A stretch of 64,000 nucleotides of DNA from Staphylococcus sp. KG4-3 (GTDB taxonomy: Bacteria; Bacillota; Bacilli; Staphylococcales; Staphylococcaceae). A program made the position numbers and the translations under genes. Shown here piece after piece: positions 46,226 through 55,332 of the stretch (within the stretch, counting starts at the first letter, position 1; each line of letters starts with the position of its first letter). A model generated the notes under the pieces. It was not told the DNA's origin. It was given only the letters and a program-made list of their open reading frames with translations, and did not search any database. Location of the stretch: assembly GCF_033597815.2 (NCBI RefSeq), contig NZ_CP166245.1, positions 558,001 through 622,000 on the forward strand, written 5' to 3'.

Positions 46226-46498
46226 TAAAATGGGTTAATTAACTATAATTTTACTTTAAAGTAGAAAATTGTAGTTTTTAGGTGCATTACGTTTAAGGGA
46301 TAGTCTATAAAATGATAAAATAATATATATTTGTAATTATGTTAATTTTTAAATTAATTATCAAATTGGGGATGAAAAACGTTTGGTATTTGATGAGTAA
46401 GAGTTTGAAACACAATATATTCAATAAAAAACAATATTATTTTATGTTTCAACCTCAACAATTATGAATGAATAATTATGTTGAAAAGAGGTGAAACC
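46226..46498. other. gap before the CPA1 antiporter gene
   Basis: About 270 AT-rich nt with no supported gene; expected to hold the antiporter's promoter. A GAATGAATAATTATG stretch lies just before the ribosome-binding site. Confidence 0.4.
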
Positions 46499-48550
46499 TT
46501 GCAAATATTTGAAACGATACTTATATTTTTAGCACTTGTTATTGTAAGTTCGCTGGTCCACACAATACTTCCTAAGGTACCATTGGCTTTTATCCAAATT
46601 GTATTAGGTATGTTATTGTATGTGACACCAATCCCCGTTGAATTTCGATTTGATTCGGAACTATTTATGGTCGCTTTAATTGCACCGCTACTGTTTGTTG
46701 AAGGTGTTAAAGTTTCACGTGTTCATTTGCGACGGTACATAAAACCAGTCTTAATGATGGCGTTAGGACTAGTAGTTACTACAGTTATAGTGGTAGGACT
46801 ATTTGTACATTGGATTTGGCCAGAATTACCGATGGCAGCTGCCTTTGCGTTGGCCGCGATATTATGTCCAACTGATGCAGTAGCAGTACAAGCTATAACT
46901 AATGGGAAAGTATTACCGAAGGGTTCTATGACAATTTTAGAGGGTGAATCTCTCTTAAATGATGCAGCTGGTATCATATCCTTTAAAATTGCTGTAGCAG
47001 CACTGATTACAGGTGGTTTCTCAATGATTAATGCTGTTGAACAGTTCTTAATTTCTTCAATTGGCGGTTTTGTCGTAGGTTTAATCATAGGTGTTGCGCT
47101 TGTTAGATTTAGAGTGACATTGTCTCGTCGTGGTATTGAAAATATTAATATGTTTACATTTATTCAATTAGTCACACCATTTGTAACCTATATCGTGGCA
47201 GAAATGTTCCATGCTTCTGGTATTATTGCAGCAGTAATTGCTGGTTTAGTTCATGGTTTTGAACGTGATCGTATTGCTCAAGCACGTACAAGATTGCAGA
47301 TGAGCTATAACCATACTTGGAATATTTTGGGATATGCTTTGAATGGTTTTGTATTCTCTATTTTAGGCTATTTAATTCCTGAAGTGGTTGGGCGTATCAT
47401 TGAAAATGAACCACACAATTTAATTTTCTTAATAGTGGTGACATGTTTAATCGCCTTAGCTATTTATTTATTTAGATTTTTATGGGTTTTTGTTTTATAT
47501 CCGTATTTTTATTTACCAGTGAGCCCATTCCAGAAAATGATTTCATATAATGAAGATGAAACCAAAGTAAAGGAAACACCACCTAAACGTGGCATGTATG
47601 CATTTATCATGACTTTATGTGGTGTTCATGGGACGATTTCTTTAGCCATTGCTTTAACATTACCTTATATGCTTGCAAATCATCACTCGTTTACTTTTAG
47701 AGATGATCTATTGTTTATAGCTTCAGGCATGGTCATCATCAGTTTAATCGTAGCACAATTTGTACTTCCTATTGTTACTCCTAACGCTAAAAAACCTAAA
47801 GTTGTGGGTATGAATTTCAAACAAGCCCGTGTGTATATTTTAGAAAAAGTAATAGATAATTTAAATCAAATGTCTTCAGTAGAATCTAGTTTTCAATATG
47901 GCAACGTAATTAAGGATTATCATGATAAATTGGCTTTCCTAAGAACTGTTGAAAATGAAGATGAAAATACTAAAGAACTTCAAAGATTACAAAAATTAGC
48001 ATTTGATGTAGAGAACCATACACTCAATAACTTAGTTGAGAATGGCGATATTACTACTAACGTGTTAGATAACTATATGCGTTATACAGAGCGTACTCAA
48101 GTTTATAAACAGGCTTCATTAATACAACGTATAAAAGTTGAATTCAGAGCAATGATTTTAAAAAGAAGAATTAAGTATAAAGTAAAAACTAATGCGGCAT
48201 CTCCGTTATCCATAATTGATAACTTACAAGAGATTTCAAATGTAATGCGTACAGTTCACTATCGTGTTGTGAGCCGTTTAGCAAAAGAAACAACTGAGGA
48301 TAATAAATTAGAAGTCGGTATGATTTGTGATAGCTACCTTCTTCGTATCGATAACTTAACACCTTCCAATTTCTTTAATCCTAAAAATGAAAATTCAATA
48401 ACAAAAATTAAATTACTTGCACTGAAAGAGCAACGTCGTATTTTAAATCAACTTGTTGAAGATGAAGAAGTAAGTGAAGTGACAGCATTAAAAATCCGTG
48501 AAGCGATAAATTATGATGAAATGATTATTGTAGATAGTCTGACGGATTAA
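46499..48550 (+). CDS. CPA1-family Na+(K+)/H+ antiporter
   Basis: About 683 residues. The N-terminal half has about 12 hydrophobic segments with CPTDAVAVQAI and GESLLNDAAGIISF; the Asn-Asp pair in the latter is the ion-binding ND motif of CPA1 exchangers. The C-terminal ~270 residues are cytoplasmic and helical, probably regulatory. I start at the TTG at 46499, 5 nt after AAGAGGTGA; the ATG at 46478 is upstream of that site. Placed just after mnh2, it adds a second, unrelated antiporter for pH or salt stress. Ion choice is unproven. Confidence 0.88.
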   Translation: MQIFETILIFLALVIVSSLVHTILPKVPLAFIQIVLGMLLYVTPIPVEFRFDSELFMVALIAPLLFVEGVKVSRVHLRRYIKPVLMMALGLVVTTVIVVGLFVHWIWPELPMAAAFALAAILCPTDAVAVQAITNGKVLPKGSMTILEGESLLNDAAGIISFKIAVAALITGGFSMINAVEQFLISSIGGFVVGLIIGVALVRFRVTLSRRGIENINMFTFIQLVTPFVTYIVAEMFHASGIIAAVIAGLVHGFERDRIAQARTRLQMSYNHTWNILGYALNGFVFSILGYLIPEVVGRIIENEPHNLIFLIVVTCLIALAIYLFRFLWVFVLYPYFYLPVSPFQKMISYNEDETKVKETPPKRGMYAFIMTLCGVHGTISLAIALTLPYMLANHHSFTFRDDLLFIASGMVIISLIVAQFVLPIVTPNAKKPKVVGMNFKQARVYILEKVIDNLNQMSSVESSFQYGNVIKDYHDKLAFLRTVENEDENTKELQRLQKLAFDVENHTLNNLVENGDITTNVLDNYMRYTERTQVYKQASLIQRIKVEFRAMILKRRIKYKVKTNAASPLSIIDNLQEISNVMRTVHYRVVSRLAKETTEDNKLEVGMICDSYLLRIDNLTPSNFFNPKNENSITKIKLLALKEQRRILNQLVEDEEVSEVTALKIREAINYDEMIIVDSLTD

Positions 48551-48555
48551 ATCAT

Positions 48556-48591
48556 AAAAAAGCAGATTCCATTGATGGAATCTGCTTTTTT
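48556..48591. terminator. bidirectional terminator, also the likely 3' end of the RsaC-like RNA
   Basis: AAAAAAGCAGATTCCAT (48556-48572) pairs perfectly with ATGGAATCTGCTTTTTT (48575-48591) around two bases. A and T runs on each side make it work for the antiporter gene (plus) and for the mntABC 3' region (minus). Confidence 0.9.
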
Positions 48592-48803
48592 ATGAAATCT
48601 ATTATTTTGTTTAGAAAAATATAATTATGTACTTTATTTAAAAGTATTATAAAAATCTCCATCAATGGGGGGAGGAACCAGCCATTGATGGAGTTAGGGA
48701 GATGATTTAAGGCTTGAATACCACCATGCCGTACGCAATTAGGAGGAAAGCTGTACGGCATGGGACTATTCACCTATTATCTAGGTTAAATAGCCCAAAC
48801 CAT
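48556..48803 (-). ncRNA. rsaC: RsaC-like 3' UTR-derived small RNA of mntABC
   Basis: In S. aureus the mntABC 3' UTR yields RsaC, a small RNA made under manganese starvation that represses sodA. This window has the same context: about 250 nt between the mntC stop and a strong terminator, with no ORF. It contains two stable hairpins, CTCCATCAATGG/CCATTGATGGAG (48657-48668/48682-48693) and CCATGCCGTAC/GTACGGCATGG (48724-48734/48753-48763). On the minus strand their loops read C-rich UUCCUCCCCC and UUUCCUCC, which could pair with Shine-Dalgarno sequences. It is much shorter than the ~1.1-kb S. aureus form, so the repeat part appears to be absent. Identity is inferred from position and structure. 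Confidence 0.7.
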
Positions 48804-49733
48804 TTATTCCATGCTTCCGTGAACAGTTTCGATATTTGACTTCATCATATTGTAATAAGAATCACCTTTTGATCCTTCTTGACCAATTGAATCAGTAAAT
48901 ACTTCACCGTATATATCTTTATTAGTTTCTTCACTTAAGCTTTGCATACTCTTCTTATCTACGCTTGTTTCAACAAGAAGATGTTTTAAGTCATGATCTT
49001 TTACGAATTGAATTGCTTGTTTCATTTGTTCTGGCGTGCCTTGTTTTTCAGTGTTTATCTCCCAAATATAACCTGGTGTAATATCATATTGTTTAGAGAA
49101 ATATTTAAATGCACCTTCACTTGTAATCATGGCTCTCCGATCTTTTGGTATATCATTGAATTTTTCATGACTCTCTTTATTTAACTCTTCTAATTTAGCG
49201 ATATAATCTTTGCTGTGCGATTTGATATCATCATTATGTGCTTTATCGTGTTTAAGTAAGGTATCTCTAATTGTTTCTACGTATTTTATTCCATTTTCAA
49301 GGCTTAACCAAGCATGTGGGTCTTGTTTACTTTCATCGCCTTCAGCATCGTTTAAGTATAATGGTTTTACTTTGTCAGACACTTTTACCACACTGTCATC
49401 TTTTGCTGACTTACCAGCTTGAGATAAGGCTTTATCAAACCAACCATTACCTGTTTCTAAATTTAAGCCGTTATAAAAAACGATATCAGCATCAGTTAAC
49501 GCTTTAATATCTTTAGGCTTAACTTCGTATTCATGTGGATCTTGGCCTATTGGTACGATACTGTGAATTTCAACGTTTTTGCCGCCAGCGTTTTTAACCA
49601 TGTCATATAAAATAGAGTTTGTTGTTACAACTTTTAATTTTTCGTTAGAATTTGAACCTGAGTCATTCTTGTCGTTACCACAGGCTGCTAAAAATAGTAA
49701 AAATATTAAAGCGAGTGATAGTAATTTCTTCAT
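48804..49733 (-). CDS. mntC: manganese-binding lipoprotein MntC
   Basis: 309-residue substrate-binding lipoprotein of the Mn(II) ABC importer. The lipobox LAAC places the lipid at Cys18. Metal ligands are visible at His67, His140, Glu206 and Asp281, with the same spacing (73, 66 and 75 residues) as His50/His123/Glu189/Asp264 of S. aureus MntC. It overlaps mntB by four bases. In S. aureus the protein is also a surface antigen. The MntR box lies ahead of mntA. Confidence 0.96.
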   Translation of the reverse strand: MKKLLSLALIFLLFLAACGNDKNDSGSNSNEKLKVVTTNSILYDMVKNAGGKNVEIHSIVPIGQDPHEYEVKPKDIKALTDADIVFYNGLNLETGNGWFDKALSQAGKSAKDDSVVKVSDKVKPLYLNDAEGDESKQDPHAWLSLENGIKYVETIRDTLLKHDKAHNDDIKSHSKDYIAKLEELNKESHEKFNDIPKDRRAMITSEGAFKYFSKQYDITPGYIWEINTEKQGTPEQMKQAIQFVKDHDLKHLLVETSVDKKSMQSLSEETNKDIYGEVFTDSIGQEGSKGDSYYNMMKSNIETVHGSME

Positions 49734-50563
49734 GTTTGTTGTCCTCTCTTTTTAAAAAGTTCTAATTTAGTTAAAGCAAAAATAACGATATAAATTAAGA
49801 ATGCGAAGAATACAATCGTTGCACCACTAGGGATGTTATAAACGTAGCTGAAATATAGTCCGACAATAGCACTTACAGTACTAATTAGACTAGCCACAAT
49901 CATCATGGTATGTAATTTTTTAGAAATTAAAAATGCGGCAGATGCTGGTGTTATAAGTAAAGCTACCACCAGTATAATACCGACAGTTTGAATGCTTGCT
50001 ACAGTTACAAGAGATAGTAATAGCATTACAAAGTAATGAATTAATGTTGTATTTAGGCCACTCATTCTGCTGAATACTGGATCGAATGTTGAAACCATTA
50101 AAGGTCTATAAAAAACAATAATTAATAACATTACTAAAACTCCAACAACGATAGTTGACCAGAATGTGACTTGTGTAACTGCGAGTAAATTACCGAATAA
50201 AATATGATATAAATCGGTAGTACTATTGATTAAACTGACTAATATAATACCCAAAGCTAAAAATGCAGTATAGCTAATGCCAATAGCTGCGTCGGATTTG
50301 GTTTTACTATTTTTAGTAATAAAACCAATAAAAATACTTGCCACCATCCCAGTTGCTAAAGCACCAATAAACATAGGTATATTGAATAAAAATGATAATG
50401 CTACACCTGGTAGTACGGCATGGCTCATGGCATCTCCCATTAATGAAAGGCCTCTAAGAACAATAAGAGAGCCGACTGTTCCGCATACAATACCTACAAC
50501 AATTGAAATAATTAATGCATTACTTAAAAATTTATAATCGAGTAATTGTTGAAAAAATTCCAT
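49730..50563 (-). CDS. mntB: manganese ABC transporter permease MntB
   Basis: 277-residue ABC-3 family permease with about eight hydrophobic segments. GLSLMGDAMSHAVLPGVALSF near the N-terminus is the hallmark of Mn/Zn permeases. It lies 25 nt after mntA and overlaps mntC. A Shine-Dalgarno AAAGGACG precedes the ATG. Confidence 0.95.
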   Translation of the reverse strand: MEFFQQLLDYKFLSNALIISIVVGIVCGTVGSLIVLRGLSLMGDAMSHAVLPGVALSFLFNIPMFIGALATGMVASIFIGFITKNSKTKSDAAIGISYTAFLALGIILVSLINSTTDLYHILFGNLLAVTQVTFWSTIVVGVLVMLLIIVFYRPLMVSTFDPVFSRMSGLNTTLIHYFVMLLLSLVTVASIQTVGIILVVALLITPASAAFLISKKLHTMMIVASLISTVSAIVGLYFSYVYNIPSGATIVFFAFLIYIVIFALTKLELFKKRGQQT

Positions 50564-50588
50564 TATAAGTTACGTCCTTTCTAAAATA

Positions 50589-51311
50589 CTAGGCAGTTTC
50601 ATGTTGTGACGGAGCACTTATAAATGTGTTGTTTAAATGCTCAGGTTTCATAGCAGTGCTGCTGTCCCCAAAGTAACGAATATTTCTGTTTAAAAGAATT
50701 ACGCGATCAAAATATTCATCAGTTTTTGATAAATCATGATGTACAATGAGCAGTAATTTTCCGGATTCTTTTAGAATTCGTAATTGTGACATAATGATTT
50801 GTTCACTGTGAAAGTCAATTCCAACAAAAGGTTCATCTAGTAAGTATAATGTGCTATCAGTCATTAAAGCGCGAGCTACTAGCACACGTTGTAACTGTCC
50901 ACCACTTAGTTCTGAAATTTGACGATGACGTAAATCTTTTAATTCTAAGGTATCCATTAATTGATTTAATCTTTTTTTTGTTTCGGGATTTACCCATTTA
51001 AACCACCCTATATCTTTATATGCACCTGACATGACCACATGCTCCACATTAATAGGAAAATCTAGGTCAATATGCGCTTTTTGTGGGATATAAGTTATAG
51101 ATTTTAAATCATTTTGTATGGGAGAACCATTTAATTGGGCTTTGCCTGTCGATTTAAATTCTCCGATAAGAGATTTAATTAAAGATGATTTCCCAGCTCC
51201 ATTAGGACCCATAATCCCGATTATTTCACCATTAATGGGGATGGATAAATTAACATTTTGTAGAACATGTTTATTTCCTAATGTAAGATTCAAATTTTCA
51301 ACTTCTAGCAT
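50589..51311 (-). CDS. mntA: manganese ABC transporter ATP-binding protein MntA
   Basis: About 240 residues. GPNGAGKSSLIK is Walker A, LSGGQLQRVLVARAL the ABC signature, LYLLDEPFVGID Walker B, and IVHHDLS the H-loop. I use the ATG that lies 6 nt after AAGGAGG; one codon pair upstream another ATG directly abuts that site. First gene of mntABC; its promoter carries an MntR palindrome. Confidence 0.95.
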   Translation of the reverse strand: MLEVENLNLTLGNKHVLQNVNLSIPINGEIIGIMGPNGAGKSSLIKSLIGEFKSTGKAQLNGSPIQNDLKSITYIPQKAHIDLDFPINVEHVVMSGAYKDIGWFKWVNPETKKRLNQLMDTLELKDLRHRQISELSGGQLQRVLVARALMTDSTLYLLDEPFVGIDFHSEQIIMSQLRILKESGKLLLIVHHDLSKTDEYFDRVILLNRNIRYFGDSSTAMKPEHLNNTFISAPSQHETA

Positions 51312-51334
51312 TTTCATCCTCCTTAATAATAATT

Positions 51335-51348
51335 TTAGGTTAACCTAA
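51335..51348. promoter_or_regulatory. MntR operator palindrome
   Basis: TTAGGTTAACCTAA is a perfect 14-bp dyad that also matches on one more A/T side. It lies between the mntA promoter and its start codon and about 90 nt from the mntR start. It is the form expected for DtxR/MntR-type operators, so Mn-loaded MntR should block mntABC transcription here. Confidence 0.85.
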
Positions 51349-51358
51349 TTTCATTTAT

Positions 51359-51386
51359 AATATACCATGAACTTTTAGCGTGTCAA
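51359..51386 (-). promoter_or_regulatory. predicted mntA promoter
   Basis: On the minus strand TTGACA (complement of 51381-51386) and TATATT (complement of 51359-51364) are 16 nt apart. The MntR palindrome begins about 10 nt downstream of the -10, over the expected transcription start. Confidence 0.7.
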
Positions 51387-51431
51387 GTCGATTCGTGATA
51401 CAATAAGATGAATGACTTGAGAGGTGAGATA

Positions 51432-52076
51432 ATGCTAACTGAAGAAAAGGAAGATTATTTAAAAGCAATTTTAACGCATGATGGCGACCATTCTTTCGTT
51501 TCAAACAAAACACTTTCCCAATATTTAAATATTAAACCACCTTCTGTAAGTGAAATGGTTAATCGTTTAGAAAAGTCGGGATATGTAGAAACTAAACCTT
51601 ATAAAGGTGTGAAACTTTCTGAAACGGGTTTAACTTATACTTTAGATATAATTAAACGTCATCGTTTATTGGAATTATTTTTAATAAAAATTTTGCAATA
51701 TAATTGGGAAGAAGTGCATCAAGAAGCAGAGGTATTAGAACATAGAGTATCTCATTTGTTTGTTGATCGTTTAGATAAATTATTAGATTACCCAATAACG
51801 TGTCCTCATGGGGGCGTAATACCAAGAGAAAATCAATATAAAGAACTATACACAACGAATCTATTGTCTTTTGAAACTGGTGATATAGTAACAATTAAAA
51901 GAGTACGTGATAGAACGGACTTATTAATTTATTTATCAAGTAAAGCAATTTTAATAGATGAGCAAATAGAAATTATCAATAGAGATGATACCAACAAAGT
52001 CATTATTGTTAAAAAAGGTGATCAAGTTACAGTATTAAGCTATGATAACGCAGCACATATCTATGCAGAAAAATGA
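51432..52076 (+). CDS. mntR: manganese-responsive repressor MntR (DtxR family)
   Basis: 214 residues. The N-terminal winged helix (about 5-65) contains LNIKPPSVSEMVNRLEKSGYVE, the recognition helix region. A dimerisation domain with metal ligands follows (HQEAEVLEHRVSHLF, CPHGGVIP), then a C-terminal SH3-like FeoA domain (about 145-214). It is divergent from mntABC, which it represses when Mn(II) is plentiful. The ATG at 51432 is chosen because AGAGGTGAGATA is directly upstream. Confidence 0.95.
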   Translation: MLTEEKEDYLKAILTHDGDHSFVSNKTLSQYLNIKPPSVSEMVNRLEKSGYVETKPYKGVKLSETGLTYTLDIIKRHRLLELFLIKILQYNWEEVHQEAEVLEHRVSHLFVDRLDKLLDYPITCPHGGVIPRENQYKELYTTNLLSFETGDIVTIKRVRDRTDLLIYLSSKAILIDEQIEIINRDDTNKVIIVKKGDQVTVLSYDNAAHIYAEK

Positions 52077-52115
52077 TGCTGCAAATTGAGCTTTGACATA
52101 TGCTGTATTCAAAAA

Positions 52116-52142
52116 AAGCACCTCCACTTTATGAAGGTGCTT
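52116..52142 (+). terminator. hairpin after mntR
   Basis: AAGCACCT (52116-52123) pairs with AGGTGCTT (52135-52142). An A-run precedes it. It probably ends mntR transcription, but only AAAC follows, so termination on the plus strand may be weak. Confidence 0.6.
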
Positions 52143-52159
52143 AAACTATCGTTAATGAT

Positions 52160-52206
52160 ACCCCCTCCAAGTAATCATAAAAAAATGAAAACTTTGGAGG
52201 GGGTTT
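52160..52206. terminator. GC-rich hairpin between mntR and the M50-like gene
   Basis: ACCCCCTCCAA (52160-52170) pairs with TTGGAGGGGGT (52195-52205), followed by TTATTT. The loop is about 24 nt. The C-rich arm contains CCUCC, so a small-RNA role cannot be excluded. Confidence 0.6.
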
Positions 52207-52230
52207 ATTTGCATATCTCATGAAGGCGTT

Positions 52231-52266
52231 TACCTAGTTTCTGATACCAATCTAACTAGGTTTTTA
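52231..52266 (+). repeat. third hairpin in the mntR/M50 gap
   Basis: ACCTAGTT (52231-52238) pairs with AACTAGGT (52254-52261), followed by TTTTT. It overlaps the end of the minus-strand gene and is oriented for the plus strand. Confidence 0.6.
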
Positions 52267-53013
52267 GGTTGTAAAATAAACATGAAACAATTGATAAATA
52301 GTAAATAGATTGATTGCTATCCAAATAATACTAAAAATGAATGTAGGTATATAAGTTAATGATTTAAGAGTTGAGCCATCCCAAGTAACTGATTGGTGTG
52401 AAAATGTTAGTTTAAAAATAGTCCATGAGGATTGTATAACCTCGCCTAAAAGTACACCTAGAATGAAATGATAGGTGATTGCTACAATGTAAAACATCAT
52501 GAGTTGATTATCGCTTTGGAATAAGAAATAAAGCAAAGTAAATAACAATATTACAATGATAATTGGCAATAGTTTTCTGGAAGTTAATATTAAAAAATAT
52601 ATAAAAATGATTAAGTATGCCGTAATAAATAAACTAGGATACTGTGAATCTAGTGCCCAAAAACCAATAAATAACATTAGTGGTGGCATAACATACCCGC
52701 CAAAAGTGGTAATGGATTGTCCTAAGCGTGATTTGGATTGAGTAATGGCGAAACCTTGTTGAGAAGTCTCGATACGTTCTGAAGGTGAGGAAACAATCAC
52801 TAAATCTTTAGCTTTACCGCCACTTATTTTATTAAATAAGATATGTCCGAATTCATGTGTTAATACGGGGATGTAATTTAAGTATATATCTAAAATTTGA
52901 TTTATTGGTTTGTTGCGATAAGAATGAATCAAAACATATATTAAAGCTATCAACACGACCCAGTATAAATTGAGTTGTATTAAAGAGCTAAAAAATGATT
53001 GTAAATATGACAT
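52264..53013 (-). CDS. M50-like membrane metalloprotease family protein
   Basis: 249 residues with about seven hydrophobic segments. VLTHEFGHILFNKISGG contains HExxH (53-57), the zinc site of M50/site-2-protease-like proteins, in a membrane context. No clear LDG-type second motif is visible, and there is no PDZ domain; it resembles the short M50B-like family rather than RseP. Possible roles are intramembrane cleavage or a related regulatory function. Its position before tarA matches S. aureus. Confidence 0.8.
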   Translation of the reverse strand: MSYLQSFFSSLIQLNLYWVVLIALIYVLIHSYRNKPINQILDIYLNYIPVLTHEFGHILFNKISGGKAKDLVIVSSPSERIETSQQGFAITQSKSRLGQSITTFGGYVMPPLMLFIGFWALDSQYPSLFITAYLIIFIYFLILTSRKLLPIIIVILLFTLLYFLFQSDNQLMMFYIVAITYHFILGVLLGEVIQSSWTIFKLTFSHQSVTWDGSTLKSLTYIPTFIFSIIWIAINLFTIYQLFHVYFTT

Positions 53014-53250
53014 AATATAACCTCGATTTTAGTTTTCAATAAACGCTTTTATAGAAAGTAAAAACAGTCATAGCGCAATATTAAGTATAAAGTAAATTTT
53101 GAAATAAAGCATTTGGACTTTGGATGTAGATTTTGAATAAAAAGATGATTAGTATCTACTTATATTATATGGAGGAATCATAATGTGTTAATATAACAAT
53201 CATAAACTATAATGATAAAGCGCTATAAATGAGTTAGGAGATTCTAAAAC

Positions 53251-53997
53251 ATGACGGGAAGCAACAAAGCAAATAAAGTAAATGTGTTATCTGTATATTT
53301 TGATAACGTTACTCTAGAGGAAATGCAAGACAATATTAAACAATTTTTCTTAACATTAAGTTCTAGAAGTTTGTTTATTGTAACTGCAAATCCTGAAATT
53401 GTAGATTATGCTACGGAGAATGAGAATTATAGAAATTTAATAAACCGTGCAGATTATGTAGTGCCGGATGGGACTGGCATCGTTAAGGCAGCGAGAATAC
53501 TTAATACGCCTTTAAAATCCAGAGTTCCAGGTATTGAATTGATGGAAGCATGTTTAAAAATTGCTAATGTAAATCAACAAAAAGTATTTCTACTAGGTGC
53601 TGAAAATGATGTTGTTAAAACGGCGCAACATAAACTAGCTGAAAAATACCCTAATATTATTTTTGATTACCACCATGGTTTTTTTGATTTATCAGAGGAG
53701 ATGGTATTAAAACAAGTAACTTCTTTTGATCCGGATTATGTGTTTGTTGGTATGGGTTATCCAAGACAAGAACAGTGGATAGAACGTCACTTAGATCAAT
53801 TTAACCAAACAGTGTTAATGGGGGTAGGTGGATCAATCGAAGTATTCAGTGGTGCAAAAAAACGAGCACCTATGGTATTTAGGAAGTTAAATATTGAATG
53901 GATTTATCGCTTGTTAATTGATTGGAAGCGTATAGGTAGAATGAAATCGATACCTAAATTTTTATTTAAAGTAGCTAAAGTTAAATTTAAAAAATAG
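53251..53997 (+). CDS. tarA: N-acetylmannosaminyltransferase TarA (GT26)
   Basis: TarA/TagA adds N-acetylmannosamine to undecaprenyl-PP-GlcNAc, the first committed step of wall teichoic acid synthesis. 248 residues of the WecG/TagA/CpsF family. FIVTANPEI and YVVPDGTGIVKAAR (Asp73 as likely catalytic base) are the active-site motifs, and VFVGMGYPRQEQWIE follows. The basic C-terminus would bind the membrane. TTAGGAG precedes the ATG. Unlike S. aureus, an fdh module separates it from tarH. Confidence 0.93.
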   Translation: MTGSNKANKVNVLSVYFDNVTLEEMQDNIKQFFLTLSSRSLFIVTANPEIVDYATENENYRNLINRADYVVPDGTGIVKAARILNTPLKSRVPGIELMEACLKIANVNQQKVFLLGAENDVVKTAQHKLAEKYPNIIFDYHHGFFDLSEEMVLKQVTSFDPDYVFVGMGYPRQEQWIERHLDQFNQTVLMGVGGSIEVFSGAKKRAPMVFRKLNIEWIYRLLIDWKRIGRMKSIPKFLFKVAKVKFKK

Positions 53998-54297
53998 TGA
54001 AAAAGGATTGGGACAGAAATATATTTTATTTAAAAATATTTCGTCATCTTTTCCTATAAAATGATTAAGGCTGAGACAAATTTTAATTGTCTCAGCCTTT
54101 TCTGTCGTATGATCAGTTTAAACATTACATATGCTTTAGTTAATCAAAATAGATTTAATATTAGTAGTTAACTTTGATTTAATCGTTATTAATATTATAC
54201 ATTATCTTTAAAGTGTGGGATTTAGATGTGGATATTAATTTAAAATAATACATTTCTACTAATTAGAATATCTGATATATCTGTTATTAATTGGTTA
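53998..54297. other. terminator-rich gap after tarA
   Basis: 300 nt. The first part (about 54005-54057) contains an imperfect inverted repeat beginning GGATTGGGACAGAAATAT, a common staphylococcal 3' element. A second, perfect hairpin follows. The rest is AT-rich without a gene. Confidence 0.5.
54067..54103. terminator. terminator between tarA and fdh
   Basis: AAGGCTGAGACAA (54067-54079) pairs perfectly with TTGTCTCAGCCTT (54087-54099), followed by TTCTG. It lies between convergent genes. Confidence 0.8.
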
Positions 54298-55332
54298 TTA
54301 CTTACTTTTATTGCTCTTATAACTAGCGCTTGAAATTTTACCGCCGGAAACAATTATATCTTTATCTTGAAACGGTTCATTGTTAAAGAAGCGATTTAAA
54401 ATATCTTTTACACCTTCTTCAATTCGTTCTTGTGCTTCTAAAGTCATACCAGAATAATGCACTGTCATTGCATTTCTAGGCATAGTTCTCCATGAATGAT
54501 CAGCTGGTGCTGGCTGCGGGTACCATACATCTCCAGCATATCCTTGGATGTGTTTTGCAGTTAAAAGTTCTACTAAATCATTTGTGTTTACAATTTTACC
54601 ACGTGCAGTATTTACTAGATAACTACCAACTTTCATACGGCTTAATACATTATAATCAAATAAATTGTCTGTATCTGGTGTTAAAGGTGCATGTATTGTA
54701 AGTGCATCGCTAGTAGAAACAAGTTCATCAAAATTAACAAATTTAGAATCTTTGTTATCTTTTTGGTTAATTGGATCATAATGTTGAATTTTAACGTTAA
54801 ATGGTGCAAGTCTTTCAGCAACAAGTTGACCAATTCTACCAAAACCGAAAATACCTATTGTTTTATTTTGTAATTCGTGTGCGTGGTTTCCAACTTTAGA
54901 TAAATTCCACTCACCTGCAACAGACTGACGATGTCCTTCTTCGTAGTTACGTAATAAAATGAGAAGATCCATAACTGCATGTTCAGCTACACTAACGGTA
55001 TTACTACCAGTTACTTCAACTACGCCGATATTGTTTTCACTAGCAGCTTGTAGATCTATGTGATCAGAACCTACACCAGCAGTAATCGCTAATTTTAAGT
55101 TTGGTGATTTTTCTATACGTTCTTTTGTCATGTATGCTGGATAGAAGGGCGCGCTAATTACAACGTCCATATCTGATAAATGCTTGTCTAAGTCCGCGTT
55201 ATTATCTGTTAATATAACGAGTTCGTGTCCTTTTTCTTCTAAAAATGGAATTAAACCGATTGCTTTCTTAGTGTTTAATAATTGGTTTTCTTGGCCCTCT
55301 ATATACTCTGGGAATAATGCTACAATTTTCAT
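54298..55332 (-). CDS. fdh: NAD-dependent formate dehydrogenase
   Basis: 344-residue D-2-hydroxyacid dehydrogenase-fold enzyme that oxidises formate to CO2 with NAD. Signature stretches are AITAGVGSDHIDLQAA, GSNTVSVAEHAVMDLLILLR, IGIFGFGRIGQLVAE (Rossmann loop), NTARGKIV, and WRTMPRNAMTVHYSG, which provides the catalytic His of the FDH group. The start is the ATG after TTAGGAG; the longer ORF extends into a structured leader. In S. aureus fdh and its neighbour lie elsewhere in the chromosome; here they are inside the teichoic acid locus. Formate dehydrogenation would support acid stress survival and redox balance. Confidence 0.9.
   Translation of the reverse strand: MKIVALFPEYIEGQENQLLNTKKAIGLIPFLEEKGHELVILTDNNADLDKHLSDMDVVISAPFYPAYMTKERIEKSPNLKLAITAGVGSDHIDLQAASENNIGVVEVTGSNTVSVAEHAVMDLLILLRNYEEGHRQSVAGEWNLSKVGNHAHELQNKTIGIFGFGRIGQLVAERLAPFNVKIQHYDPINQKDNKDSKFVNFDELVSTSDALTIHAPLTPDTDNLFDYNVLSRMKVGSYLVNTARGKIVNTNDLVELLTAKHIQGYAGDVWYPQPAPADHSWRTMPRNAMTVHYSGMTLEAQERIEEGVKDILNRFFNNEPFQDKDIIVSGGKISSASYKSNKSK

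Noticed and set aside
48552..48773. 73-aa minus-strand ORF in the mntABC 3' region
   Set aside because: It reads through two perfect hairpins and the terminator, has no ribosome-binding site, and an RNA element explains the sequence better.
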